Counted from the stretch's first letter, positions 1 through 11,852 are shown. The stretch: DNA of 64,000 nt from Zingiber officinale (GCF_018446385.1 NC_056004.1:30262492-30326491), one strand, 5' to 3'. The notes: generated by a model from the sequence alone, not told the origin. Numbers and translations: made by a program.

Positions 1-1320
1 CCTCCGTCGGACTCCCCTCGTCCTCCTCACGACACCGCCACTGGACTCCTTCTCCTCCCCGTGTGACGCCGCCACCGGAGAGACCCGCTACTGCCCTTCT
101 CCTCCTCGTCGGCGCCGACGCCGACTGCCACCTCTTCTCTCCCGCTCCATGCGACTCTACCACTGGGCTGATTCGCCGCTCTTCCTCTTCCCCGCGGACT
201 CTGCCTCTCTTCCTCCTCGTGATGTCGCTGCCAACACAGTCGCTCCGCTGCCTCCGAGCACTTCTCGCCAGAGCCGCCCCTCTCTCTCTCCTCTTCCCCT
301 CGCCGGAGCCGCCTCAGAGTCGTCCCCCTCTCCTCCTCTCGCCAGAACCAGCCAAGGAGGCACCACCTCCCCTTACATGGACAGCCGGAACCCATACCCG
401 CGCTACCGGCTTCGCCGGAACCTCCTCCCCTGCCGGTGTTTCCAAGCATAGGTTCAGCTACCATGGACGACCCTATGGTGGCTTATTTGGTGTCGTTCCC
501 TATTTGTTGTGCCTTGGCCTTCGCGTTAATTGGTGTGTGTGTGTTGTGTCCCGACCTTCGCATTGATCTGATTTGTGTGTCGTGTCCCGACTTGTGAGTC
601 GATAGTGTATTATTGTGGTTTGCGTGCCAATCTCGTGTCCCGGCCTACGTGCCGATCTCGCTTCCCGGCCTGCGTGCCGATTGCCGATCTTGTGTCCCGG
701 CCTACGTGCCGATCTCGTGTCCTGACCTGCAGCTTGTCTTCCGGATCCATACCGCGTTCGGCTCTGTGCCTCCAGACCCAGCTCCACATCCGACTCCCGT
801 TCGTCTACTCTTCCGGGTCCCGACAACTCGAGTCGCGTCTCATCCGAGGGCGCCCCTCTGGGCCAGGGTACGTTCTCCGTTCATATTTCATACGCATTTT
901 CATTATTTTATGGCTTAGTCTGTTATTTATATATGCGTTGGATTTGCCTCGAGCCTCGGGGTACCAGGGATCGGAGAAACCCGGTCACTGGCTGCAAGTA
1001 GCATTGACCGGAGGACTTCTGAAGACTTGGTCAACGTAGAAGCCATCTCAGCATACCCCTCCTTTGGGACATCGCGAGTCGGTCAACATCCCATCCACCT
1101 CGCCCGACGGTCTGTCTGACTCAGTTTCCGTACGAAATTACATACCTTGGTCTATATTTCACTTGACTCTCCAGTTCCTTCTTGTTGTACGCATCAACAC
1201 TTACCATCTCTCAAATTGTTCTTGTTTGTCCTTGGTGTTAGAGCAGCGTGATACTTGCACCTCTTCTTGGAATTTGACACCACCTTATAAGGATTATATG
1301 CCCAGTTCCAAGTAAAATAA
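1..1320. other. GC-rich upstream region, no gene supported
   Basis: The first 450 bases are C/T-rich and read like plant 5' transcribed sequence or retroelement sequence. Several frames are open only because the composition is GC-rich, and none shows a domain I recognise. Bases 850-1320 contain phrases resembling LTR sequence, but I find no TG...CA pair, primer-binding site or target duplication. I therefore leave it as unassigned upstream sequence of the SOSEKI gene, possibly derived from an old retroelement. Confidence 0.4.
545..735. repeat. Short tandem repeat, about 25-30 bp unit
   Basis: A phrase close to cgtgccgatctcgtgtcccg recurs four to six times in slightly changed form between about 545 and 735. 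Spacing is irregular and copies are imperfect, as in an old minisatellite. Function unknown. Confidence 0.6.
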
Positions 1321-1339
1321 ACTCAAAATCTCACTTTAT

Positions 1340-1444
1340 TATGGAGCACAACAAACAAGTTCTTCAGGACATGACACCTGAGTTGAGCATTAGTCCAATG
1401 AGTGGACCAATGGTACAGATACTTGTGGCGCCATCTTCGTTTTG
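1340..1444 (+). other. Possible 34-codon upstream ORF
   Basis: An ATG at 1340 opens a 34-codon frame ending in TGA at 1442-1444, about 230 bases before the SOSEKI start. I do not recognise the peptide. If the SOSEKI transcript begins this far upstream it would be an upstream ORF; it may equally be chance. Confidence 0.15.
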
Positions 1445-1675
1445 AAATCACACCCAACTTTTTCTGTGTCACTGCAGCTTGGGGAGCAGGAAAAGCTGCA
1501 TGGAGGTTGATAGCTTATTGCCATGGGTTGACTTCGTGCTTGTTCCTCTTTTCTTCTTCCTTTTCAAAGTCCTTTTTATTTCAGTTCTATAACTGACTTC
1601 ATGTTCAGTAAATGCCACTCTTCAATTCCTAGCTTCCTTATAGAAAACCTTCTTTAACCTTGGGACGATTGAGCC

Positions 1676-2798
1676 ATGGCAATTGCTTCCAGAGGGAGAG
1701 CTGAGCTTACTTCGAAGACGAGCGCAGAGAGTACAAAGGTGTGGACAGAGCCGAGGCCGAGACCAAAGGCTCAAGTGGTTTACTACGTCTCAAGGAATGG
1801 CAACCTCGACCAACCTCATTTCATGGAGGTTCCTTTCTCCTCTGCGGAAGGGCTCTACCTCAGAGGTAATGGGTATTGTAAAACATCATCAAAATTTCTT
1901 GTAATCATTTCAACGAGCGATTTGTTTGCAGATGTCATCAGCCGTCTCCATGTTCTCAGAGGCCGGGGCATGGCGGACATGTACTCCTGGTCTTGCAAAA
2001 GGTAAGAACACTGGAGAAGGATCAACTGATCTCGATGATTGTTTTTTTTTTGTTCCCCCTCAATGCTTCGTTTTGTTGCATATCAGGAACTACAGAAATG
2101 GCTATGTGTGGCATGACCTGTTGGGAGATGATTTCATCCACCCTGTTCATCGTAATGAGTACGTGCTCAAAGGAACACATATCCTGCACTTCTACTCCTC
2201 TTCCTCCGCTTCCATGGAAAGCTCCGCCTCTTCCTCCGTCGGCTCCGGGAAGTCTTTGGAGACCCAGAAACGCGTGCAAGGTGACACCTTTCCCTCTTCC
2301 ACCATCAATTCGAGTGACGCGCCCACCCAGACGGACGAGCACAGGAGCCATCGCAGGCGATCTGATCCGACCGAGGAGAACCAAGACGAGAAGCCAAAGA
2401 CACTGACGATGGTAGAGAACCCCGCCTCCGAGCTCAGCCGAGAGGAGATATCCTCGCCGAGCCCCGATACGCTGGAAGCGCTGATCAAGGAGGATGGCTG
2501 CCGGATCGTGACAGCGGAATCAGAGGAAAAGGAGAGGGTGGAAGGAGGCTGCTTAAGCGGAAGAGTGAAGGCCACGTCGGCGCTGATGCATCTGATCTCG
2601 TGCGGCTCGACCTCGGCGAAGGCGAGCGCTTTGTCGTCGTTGCCGCAGTGCAAGGGACGTACTGTCGGACCGATCGGAGTCCACGGCCCACTTTCCGAGC
2701 TTGCGGGCAATGAGATCGGAGGAGGTGTACTTGAACAGGAGGTTGGTAGAGAGCAATATGACGCCGGCAGCGGGAATTCATCGACCTGTCAAGCTTGA
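1676..2798 (+). CDS. SOK: SOSEKI (DUF966) cell-polarity protein, three exons
   Basis: Exons 1676-1865, 1932-2001 and 2087-2798 join cleanly at GT-AG sites (phases 1 and 2). SOSEKI proteins are plant polar-edge proteins that polymerise through an N-terminal DIX-like domain. That domain is plain here: VVYYVSRNGNLDQPHFMEV and EGLYLRDVISRLHVLRG, then MADMYSWSCKRNYRNGYVW and EYVLKGTHILHF across all three exons. A long, low-complexity acidic/serine linker follows, then the second family block ALMHLISCGS near 2586. The spliced product is about 323 residues, short for the family. Oddity: a peptide resembling the family's EYFSGSLVE block is encoded in another frame near 2716-2760, ending in TAG at 2830-2832, while the main frame stops at 2796-2798. 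This may be a one-base indel, a sequencing error or true divergence. Family assignment is firm; the C-terminus is not. Confidence 0.9.
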
Positions 2799-2832
2799 AC
2801 TGAAGGGAGAGAGCCCGGCGGGAAGGTGTTAG

Positions 2833-3420
2833 GTCGATGGAGATTTGCCACTTCCCGTACTGATACTGGGGCAGATTGACGGGAGTCTTGGACGCCTTTT
2901 ACCACTTGAACTGAGAAGAGAAAAATAGAACTGAATTATATATTTTATTTTTATTTTTATTTGCTAAATTCAAGGGTTTTTTTTTCATTTATTTTAACGG
3001 AAAGAATGCTATAGCCGATAAGAAATTTAAATGGTTTGTGCTCCCCAAACCTACGAGTAGCTATCAAAGTAGGTGTCGAGAACATTAATAAGAAAAAATA
3101 TTTTCAGAAAAATATTTATCAATTGTTTTGTTTTTTTATTTTTCATTAAATTTGGTTAGTTCGATTCTCCGACTCCCAACCATATGCATTACCTCCCAAT
3201 CAATAGACAAGACTTGCGAAACCAACGATGAACGGCGGACGCAGGAGGAGCTCGCCGATCCAACGGATCCAGTAGATCGAAAGGCGTAACTTCTTTATTT
3301 TCCCCATTCGGCCAACGTTGTCGGATCTGAGTCGAAATAGTTCGGTATAGATGCTACACATGGGCTGTCGTCCTCGTTTGTGATCTGCTCTTGCTTTGCC
3401 ACGTTCAGAGGTAGAGAAGG
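2833..3420. other. Intergenic spacer between SOSEKI and ECR
   Basis: AT-rich sequence holding the presumed 3' UTR of the SOSEKI gene and the 5' leader and promoter of the ECR gene, which is in the same orientation. No coding exon or transposon end was seen. Confidence 0.6.
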
Positions 3421-6400
3421 ATGAAGGTGAACCTTGTGTCTCGCAGTGGGAGGGAGGTCGTCAAGGGTGGGATTGAACTTACCGATGAGGTATTTCTCGC
3501 TTTCTCTCTGTCTGATAAGGGAATTTCATTTTTTTTTTTTTTAATGATTTGTCGGAGGGCTTTGTCCAAAAACCCTCGAAAAGCTCATTCTCGAGGTATT
3601 TCTTTGTCACAAATTTCGGTGGTTTGTATTTCTAGTTTGTTACTCTTTATGGTTCGATGTGCTTACTAGAAGTTTTCGAATTTGATTTTTCTTTCTGATA
3701 TATTTGTTCATCGATACAAGTTTAAAGTTTTGTTCCTCGGCGTGCGTTTTCAGGCTACTGTGAGCGATTTACAGGAAGCTATACATGCTCGAAGTAAGTT
3801 ACTTCAGGCCTTTAATTTTTTTTTCCTCATGTTCATGTTCGTAGAGAACCCGCTACATCCACACGCCAGTGAGCACAAACACACAGCAAAAGTGAAATGG
3901 TTATACTTAGAGATGCTCACTCCTTTACAGCAATATTGAGTAGAATGGCTAGAAGACAATACCTAAAATTTTATGCTTACAAACTTGGTACTTTGGCATC
4001 ACTTGAGCTGCGTATCATTCATATCTTTTTTGTTAATTTTTGTGGTGTAGTAGTAATTTGACATTGTGCCTATGTACTGAACAATAGTAAATGGTCTTGG
4101 TTAATCTTCAATATTTGTGATTGATTGTAGGTATGTGGCTCAAAACTATGTAGATGAAGTGATTTATGATCTCAAATCTAATAGTTTCAAGATTATAATA
4201 GTGACACATCAGTATATTTCAGATTTTTCTGATATATTTAGAAAATTAGGTTATAATGTCTTAGTTTACTATAGAAAAGGTTCTTTTGAATTTTGACTAA
4301 ATTTCCTTTGTTATCATTTGATTTCTTGAATGAAAAAAATTGGTATTTATGCATATGCTTTGTTAGAGCCTGCACATATATTCTGCTAACTTATGTATAC
4401 GAAACACCTTTAGGAAACAAAATGATGAAAAGGTTGGATATAGAAAATCTATATATTGTCATCGAAATTCATTACTAATAGCAACTTTTACTACGTTCAA
4501 AGCGAAGAATCTAGGGACAAATATTTTGGAGGTATGCTTTTGAGTATGCATAAGTTGGTCCACAAGACTGGACTGATGCCATATAAGGTTAATGGAATTA
4601 TAATAAACTAGAAATTGTAATTAAGATTAATCTAGGGTTAATAACTTTAAGCCCCCTTGAATTTTATAGTGAGTTACATTTTGCCCCCCTCTATTTAAAA
4701 AACTACACTCAACCCCCCTTGACATGAAGTAAAAAAAAGGAAAAAAAGTAAATGACTAAAATAACCCTAACCTAAATCAGATTTTTAAGAAGAAAATGGA
4801 AAAAATAAAAAAAAATCCCATAAGATCATTGAAAGCTTAACCTTAACCAAATCTGATTTATATATAGGTCCAAAATTTCACTTGTTTCTAGAAAAAATTT
4901 CTTCACAAAATTCATACATGCACCAGTATAAATTTACCTCCTTCGTGTTGGCCCTGGGACGAGTTGGCGGGGGTGCTGGGGCGAGCGCATTCGCCTTTTT
5001 CTTATGCCACAATACATGCACCAGTATAAACAACAGAAAAACAACAACTCTAAAAGTGTTAATCAATCAAAAACTCATTTTACCAAATAAAAAAGAGCTA
5101 AAATTCTAAATTAATGAATCAAAATTAAATGAAGATGGAACAAAATTTATCATTAAAAAAATAAAATGAAGACCCTTTGACGATTTAGAAAAAAATCACT
5201 CTTTTAATTTTTGTCCAAAGGTAAATTTTTATTTCAAAGCAGCTAAAAATACTTTTCGTTTCAAAAAGCTGTTGTTTTGAAATGAAAATTTACTTTTGGG
5301 TAAAAATTAAAAGGATGATTTTTTTCTAAATCATAAATGGTCTTCATTTTTTATTTTTAATGATAAATTTTGTTCTATTTTTATTTAATTTTGATTCATT
5401 AATTTAGAATTCAGAGTTACTATTTTTCTGTTATTTATGTTAGTACATATATGAATTTTATGAGGATATTTTTCTAGAAACAAAGTGAGATTTTGAACTT
5501 ATATATAAATCAGGTTGAGTTAAGGTTAAGCTTTTAACGGTTTTATAAGATTTTTATTTTTATTTTTCATTTTCTTTGTAGAAGTCATTTTGATTAGGGT
5601 TATTTTGGTCATTTACTTTTTTTTTCTTTTTTTACTTCATGTCAAAGGGGGGTTGAGTGTAGTTTTTTAAATAGAGGGGGGTAAAATGTAACTCGCTATA
5701 AAATTCAAGGGGACTTAAAGTTATTAACCCATTAATCTAATTGACTATCAACATAGAGGTTCACTTGATCACTATTGTGACAAAGGACAAAACAATTTTC
5801 CTATATCACTTTGTCAAAATGTCACAGGTTACTTGTCCAGAAAAGCTAAGCTAGAAAAGCTATTATACAAATAAATTTATGTAGAAATGTAAGTAAAAAG
5901 AGATGAACAAGGGAGATTACTAGGATTTTTTTATTATTGGTTCAACTCAGATTCTCAAAGGAACTCAGAAGTAGAGGAATTAGAAATTCCATTGACATTA
6001 CAATATGATTTTATATAAAGCTTGACAGCCAGAAAATTTGATCTTAAATAGACATGATTCATTTGAGTTTTTTTTTTATAAAATTATGATTTACACTATC
6101 CACATGTATAGAATGATGCATACTGTAGTTATCTTAAAGTAGGTTAGCATATGTATATGTACCACTGTCGTTTTCTTTTCTCAAGTAATTTAAGATGAAT
6201 CTGAGAACTGATGCACTCTGAAGATCCTGACCTGTTTTCTTGCCTCTGTACGTTCTTTCAGCTATGTTTAATCACCAACAATAGGCACAATAGGTGTTGT
6301 GCAATTTAACACAGTTTGACAACATGCTAAGAGATATATCGGAAAGTGCAATAGGGGGGGGGGGGGGGGGGGGGGGGTTTAACAAAACCAAACAGAGATG

Positions 6401-9040
6401 CAGCGGAAATAATAAACACTCGGTCGGTTTACTTGGTTCACAACTGCTATTCCAAGGCTCACGATCCCTTGGACTGTTTCCGAATGAGTAATCCACTAAA
6501 GTTCTCTCCGAAAAGCTTTCGGAGAAGGAAGAAAGCTCGTACAAGATGTGAGGAAGATGTAATACATTGCTATCACCTTAAATAAATGCAAGTAATAGAT
6601 TATATCGACAACGTAAAGTAGAATGTAGGCATAGGTTGTCGGAGAGTCTCTCTACGATTTGAGCAGCAAGAGAAAAGGTATTGAAAAGAGTGTTGAATAC
6701 TGAGTCTTGGATCCCGAGACTTCTTTTATAGGCTTCATCCGATCGACTGGAAAACTGAACCCTTCCGGTCAATTGAACTTCTATTAGGCGACTCGCCCCG
6801 CTTCTTTCTTGTTTGCTCCGGTCTGATCTAATCGATCCCGCAAAATTCGCTTTTCCGGTCGACTGAACCTATTTAGGCAATTGGACCCTAGGGGTTTCCT
6901 TTACTGTTCGATCCGATCATATCCATTCTATACTTTCCATATTTGTTCAGCCGACTGAACCTCTTTATTTTTAAAATTTGATCACAATCTGGCCGTGCTT
7001 ATCTACCTGGATCGGTCAACCGAACCATCATGTTCGGTCAATCAAACCCTTCGGTCAACCTAGTTTTATGTTTTCTGCAAAACAAAGTTAGTACAACAAG
7101 AATAATAAAAGTAGTCTTACAAAACAAAGTTACAAACAATATGATTATACATGAGTTAATCTTGATAGTTAGGACTGTTTGATCTCGACTTAAGACACTT
7201 CTGTTGGTTTTTTTTCAGTCAGATCAACACCTAAGGTTGTCGCAACTGGGACACGTCTTCACTACCTTCCGGAATGAAAGGTCTCTTCAGGACTTACCTT
7301 ACTTATTTGCTAAATTTTGGTCTAATTGACATGTTTGAACTTCTTCTGCTCATCAATGGTCGATCGACCTGATTTACTAAGACTTTTATGCAACACTGAA
7401 TTAACACAATAGATACAAATAGTAAAAGTAAAACTGTGTTAGCAATATTTATAAAACACTAGTCTAATCGATTGTGTGGTCACACTTGCTTGGAGTTCAC
7501 TTCTCTAAGACTTCTCACTACTTAAGGTTCACTCCCTTAGCATTTTCATCTTACTTGTAGTTCACTCCTCCGCGACTTCTTACTTGCCTAAGTCAACTTT
7601 GACCTATGAGAACTCTCTTGCCTAGGCAACTGTCAGGACTTCTACCTTTGCCTAGGTTAATCTTGATCTATCAGGACTTCTATCTTTGCCAGACATTCGA
7701 TCAATTTGGACCTAATTTGACTTTTCTATTGTCAAGCATTTGATCAACCTTGACCTGCTTGAATTTTTCCCTTTGCCTAGGTCAGTCTTGACCCGTGACT
7801 TCTAATTAACTTGGTCGACTATATCTTATTAAACATATTGGCAAACAAACATCAAAGCTTTGGAGGTTGCATCAACATGAACTTCCTCTAGTACATTTAC
7901 CGTCATTATCAACATACATGCATTGTTTGTTACATTAGAGTTTTTTTTAATAATATTTAATATTTAATATTGTTAGTTCTATTCAATTTCTTCTGTCAAG
8001 ATATGCAAGTTTCCTTAAGATTTCGAAGTACATCACTAACAATAATGCCCCATATGATTCCTCTTAATTGCAGTTAAAAAATATTATCCTTCAAGACAAC
8101 GCCTTACCCTTCCCCTGCAAGCTGGATGTAAAGGAAAACCAGTGGTGCTTATCCCAAAGAAAAAATTAGCAGACTATTGCGATGGGAATGCGAACAACCT
8201 AACTGTTGTTTTCAAGGATTTAGGTGTTCAAGTTTCTTACAGCACTCTTTTCTTCTGGGAGTATTTGGGTCCTTTAGTTATCTATCCAGTTTTCTACTAC
8301 TTTCCAGTGTACAAGTACTTCGGTTATGAGGGTGAACGTACTATTTACCCAGTCCAGACATATGCGTTGTACTATTGGTGCTTCCATTATTTCAAGCGTA
8401 TTCTGGAGACTTTCTTTGTTCATAGATTCAGTCATGCAACTTCACCTCTCTCCCATGTATTCAGAAACTGTGCCTATTACTGGACTTTCGGAGCATACAT
8501 TGCTTACCATGTGAATCACCCACTGTATACACCTGTTGGTGATTTTCAAATAAAGATTGGATTCACATTTGGGTTGATTTGCCAGCTCGCAAACTTCTAC
8601 TGTCATCTCATCTTGAGGAACCTCAGAAGCCCTGATGGTAATGGTGGTTACCAGATTCCTCGTGGGTTTTTGTTCAACATAGTGACTTGTGCAAACTACA
8701 CCACAGAGATCTATCAATGGCTTGGTTTCAATATGGCTACTCAAACAATACCAGGTTGTGTGTTCCTTGTAGTGGCTACTCTCATTATGACTAACTGGGC
8801 CCTTGCAAAGCACCGGCGACTCAAGAAGGTAAACTAACACCATTCTCTATTGAGTGCAATTACTTTATATGCTTAGTTTCTGAAATTTAAATCCAGTTAC
8901 TATATGTCTTGCATGGTCCGATGCAAATTACATCAGTGTTATGTCTGTCTCTGATCTACTTTTTGTTGCAGTTGTTTGATGGAAAAGAGGGGAGACCTAG
9001 GTATCCACGACGATGGGTGATACTCCCTCCGTTCATGTAA
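3421..9040 (+). CDS. ECR: Very-long-chain trans-2-enoyl-CoA reductase, four exons
   Basis: Exons 3421-3489, 3754-3793, 8074-8828 and 8972-9040 join at GT-AG sites and give 310 residues, the usual plant length for ECR/CER10. The enzyme does the last, NADPH-dependent reduction of the ER fatty-acid elongase cycle, which feeds cuticular wax, sphingolipid and seed-lipid synthesis. The N-terminus ([13 protein letters not shown], then [10 protein letters not shown]) is the ubiquitin-like cytosolic domain. [13 protein letters not shown] and [18 protein letters not shown] lead into a multi-pass membrane region. The C-terminal steroid-reductase domain holds [33 protein letters not shown] and [11 protein letters not shown], and ends [11 protein letters not shown]. 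No damage is seen in the exons. Intron 2 (3794-8073) is unusually long because of insertions. The family call is very secure by residue pattern. Confidence 0.96.
4635..5730. mobile_element. Foldback MITE, Mutator-type (9-bp TSD), in ECR intron 2
   Basis: The 1096-bp block begins gggttaataactttaag and ends with its near-complement cttaaagttattaaccc. Most of the rest is also inverted, so the element can fold into one long hairpin. It is flanked by perfect 9-bp direct repeats ATTAATCTA (4626-4634 and 5731-5739); a 9-bp duplication is the Mutator hallmark. There is no transposase. The left arm has about 100 extra bases, partly GC-rich, bounded by two copies of acatgcaccagtataaa (near 4916 and 5014). 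It lies wholly in the intron and should be spliced out. Confidence 0.9.
6345..7877 (-). mobile_element. Degraded solo LTR-like block (Ty1/copia type) in ECR intron 2
   Basis: The sequence after a G-run resembles other LTRs of this window read on the minus strand: tttacttggttcaca, a 'gtaggcataggttgtcgga' phrase shared with the LTR at 50630-52072, runs of ggtcgactgaac-like words, and repeated tcaacctTGACCT phrases. It ends gcatcaaca at 7877. I found no matching target duplication, so both edges are approximate. Old and eroded. Confidence 0.55.
6354..6377. repeat. Poly-G run of 24
   Basis: An uninterrupted run of 24 guanines at the left edge of the LTR-like block in intron 2. Related LTRs have a G-rich aggggggtgaatag phrase at this place, so the run probably grew from it. 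Its exact length may be unreliable in the assembly. Confidence 0.85.
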
Positions 9041-9671
9041 GCTGCAGCAATTTCTGGGTGTATGCTTCTCGGATTTGAATATTCAAGTATAATCGTTTTG
9101 TAGAAATATCAAAGCGCTTATGGAATGTAAGAAGTCGTTGGCCCACTGGGTTACGTGCATGATATGTACACCTGAAATTTCTTCTTTCATTGTACGTTCA
9201 ACTTTAGTTTTGTTCTATGGATTTTCTCGTCTTTTGTGCACGGGAGACCTTCGTAAAGATGTTTGCTCACTTACTTTGTCTTGCCATCACTATGTTTTAG
9301 ATAGAGCTTATATGTACTTGGTCGTTTCCTACTGATGGGTTAAGATACAGGCCCGAAGCTTGTAAAGCCACAACATCGTTTGTATTGCAAATGCTACATA
9401 ACTGAAAACAAATTAGATACGAAATGTCTAGGAACGATAGCAACAGAGTAATAAAAAGATATTTTGTAGAATTTAGTGATAGGCATACTGAAGCTGTGCC
9501 ATCATTTAGTAACTGTAAAAGAAAACTTGATGATAATAAGCACATATTCATATAATAGTGATACTACTCTATACATTGATATCATATTCTTTCCTCCACT
9601 AGTTGACACGGTTGGTTTATATAAGGGTATTGTTATCAATAGTCCTAGGGTCGATTTTTAATGTGTACGAA
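9041..9671. other. ECR 3' UTR and spacer
   Basis: AT-rich non-coding sequence downstream of the ECR stop codon, presumed 3' UTR followed by spacer. No further exon is recognisable. Confidence 0.55.
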
Positions 9672-9990
9672 ATGCTCCGCTAATTGTCTCAACCCCTCTT
9701 TACATGTGTTGTTGTTGCTGGACGAGATTCTCGTGATTTACATTCCTTCCAAACAGTGGGGGACCACCCTGGAGGGGTTACTAAGATGACAGTTTCACCT
9801 TTTGCTACCAATTAATGTCATATCCTCTATTTACATAGTCGATTCAGAAACTACAAATTACAAGATCGAAGAACAACTCAAAAGATGTGTGTTGCATCTA
9901 TTTTTTTTTTTTGATGAAAGGTAAATATGATATCATTGGGAAAAAGCATACAGGCCAATGATACGATATGTTCCAATCACTTCACGTTCG
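9672..9990. repeat. Dispersed repeat, copy 1
   Basis: About 320 bases repeated in the same orientation at 10941-11245. Shared phrases include attgtctcaacccctc, tttacatagtcgattcagaa, a T-run, and gatgaaaggtaaatatgatatc. In both copies it continues into a second shared block with taccgtctagtgg and tggtgtcatacacaagatag. The T-run suggests the 3' tail of a LINE or SINE read on the minus strand, but no coding remnant supports that. Confidence 0.75.
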
Positions 9991-10940
9991 GATAAATGCC
10001 AGATCAATGTGGGTACTCGTTTGTACCGTCTAGTGGGTTGGTGTCATACACAAGATAGAGCACCTATCACAGGGGTTGGTGTATGCGCAGATACACCAGC
10101 CTACATCACTGTCGAACATAATGGTGTACACGATACAATCACAAGCATAATCACATCACACATCAGTCTACACCAACGCATTCATCATCATCCTCGTGAC
10201 TCTATCCGTCCATAGCTGTCCAGCCAATCACATCATCCCGCCAGTGCCCCGATCGCCTGATGCCATCACAAATTCGATTGATCCGCTCTAGGAGTGGCCT
10301 GGTCTCAAGGGGTGATTGCCCAATATGTTGTCAACTCAGTCTAGTTAGACATGTCGAGACCAGATCAATTGGTTGTGATCCCTCCCTAGGTTCACCATCC
10401 TCCTAAGTTATAGTTTAGGTCAGGGTGGGCGGTCGAAGGCTGCTCGGAGGCCGCCAAAAGTGGGCAAGTGGCCAGGCTGTCGGGCACTGAGCAGGGTGCG
10501 ACCTCCTGCCACCCACTCCGACTCAAACTATAATGGTGAACTCAAGGAAGGATCGCAACCAACTGCGGCAAGATCACGGCCATGATCTAGTCACAATTGC
10601 GAGTGATTCATCCCCTGGTCCACTTTTTTATTGACTAGGAGATCTGCTCCTAGCCATGCCAAGTGTTCCTCATATCTCCGGTGATCCATCCACACTCCAG
10701 CCATCCTCTTCACCTCCTTTGGCTCACCCCAATTGCCAGAAATGAGAGTTGTTGGTCCAAATGTTTGCCAATTAGCACCACGTTGACAACCTTTATGATC
10801 AACCCCCAGTCCATCTCACCGAGCAACGCCTCCTCTTCCACTTTGGTTGCCCTCTCATTCTGGCCACCTCACACCATGGTGCTGATGCAAGTACATCAAG
10901 GACAATAACTTCATCTTCAGCAGAGACCGAAACTAGTATA
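9991..10940. other. Non-genic stretch between the two repeat copies
   Basis: After the shared block (to about 10072) the sequence is unique and of mixed composition. A phrase near 10380-10480 (ctaggttcacc..cctcctaag...ggcggtcgaaggctgctcgg) resembles 56960-57015, so part of it is probably a dispersed repeat. The open frame at 10663-10908 has no recognisable domain. Confidence 0.4.
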
Positions 10941-11322
10941 ATGTCCTGCTGGTTGTCTCAACCCCTCCTTACATACATTGCAGTTGTTGGGCGAACCCTT
11001 CGTGATTTACCTTCCTTCCAAATAGTGGGGGCCACCCTAGAGGGACTATCGAGATGTCGATTTCACCTTTTGTTGCCAATTGATATCATATCCTTTATTT
11101 ACATAGTCGATTCAGAAACTACAAATTACATGATTGAAGAACAACTCAGAAGATGTGTTGCATCTATTTTTTTTTTCGATGAAAGATAAATATGATATCA
11201 TTGGAAAAAAGTATACAACCAATGATATGGTTGGTTCCAATTACATGTCCAGATAAATACCATATCGGTGTGGGTACTCATCATACCGTCTAGTGGTTGG
11301 TGTCATACACAAGATAGAGCAC
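10941..11322. repeat. Dispersed repeat, copy 2
   Basis: Second, same-direction copy of the 9672-9990 block plus the following taccgtctagtgg block. Its end was used as the target of the hAT MITE at 11323-11852: the repeat resumes as cagagcacctatcac after the insert, as in copy 1 (tagagcacctatcac). Confidence 0.75.
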
Positions 11323-11852
11323 TAGGGGTGTTCATTAATCGGGTCAATCCATTAACCCGCCTGATCCAAATAACATTCGGATTATTTGATTTTATTAAAT
11401 GAAATTCAGGTCGGTTGAATGAATAGACCCGAAATATTAATTGGGTTAATGATTTGATTTTGGATATAACTTCCCATCCAAATAACCCACCCAAAATTCG
11501 AATAAGGAATTAATATATATTTTATAATTTTTTCAGTATAATTTTTGGAATCTTTGGAATGTGAAGGTATTTTTTTCTTATATTGAATGAAACTATTTTA
11601 TGAAATTTAGAGATTATTTATTTATAAATATAAATTATTTGGAGTTTATTTATTTGAAGAACATTGAAAATTTGAAATGAAAAAAAAATTAGGTTAATTG
11701 GCACCCGAACTGAATAACCCAAATTAGATTCGGGTAATTCGATTTAGTTTATAGTTAATTCGATTTGGTTCTTGGTTGGATTTAGAATAAAATCTGAATA
11801 ACCCGAACTGAATGATTCAAATAACCCAAACTGATCCAAATGAACACCCCTA
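11323..11852. mobile_element. hAT-type MITE, 530 bp
   Basis: Terminal inverted repeats taggggtgttcatt and aatgaacacccct(a) match the common plant hAT-MITE ends. Flanking 8-bp direct repeats TAGAGCAC (11315-11322) and CAGAGCAC (11853-11860) differ at one base. The interior is AT-rich and non-coding. The uninterrupted homologue at about 10055 gives the empty-site sequence. Confidence 0.9.

Noticed and set aside
63-566. Open frames in 1-1040 as protein-coding genes
   Set aside because: Overlapping frames on both strands follow from GC-rich composition; no domain, no splice support, and the repeat at 545-735 runs through them.
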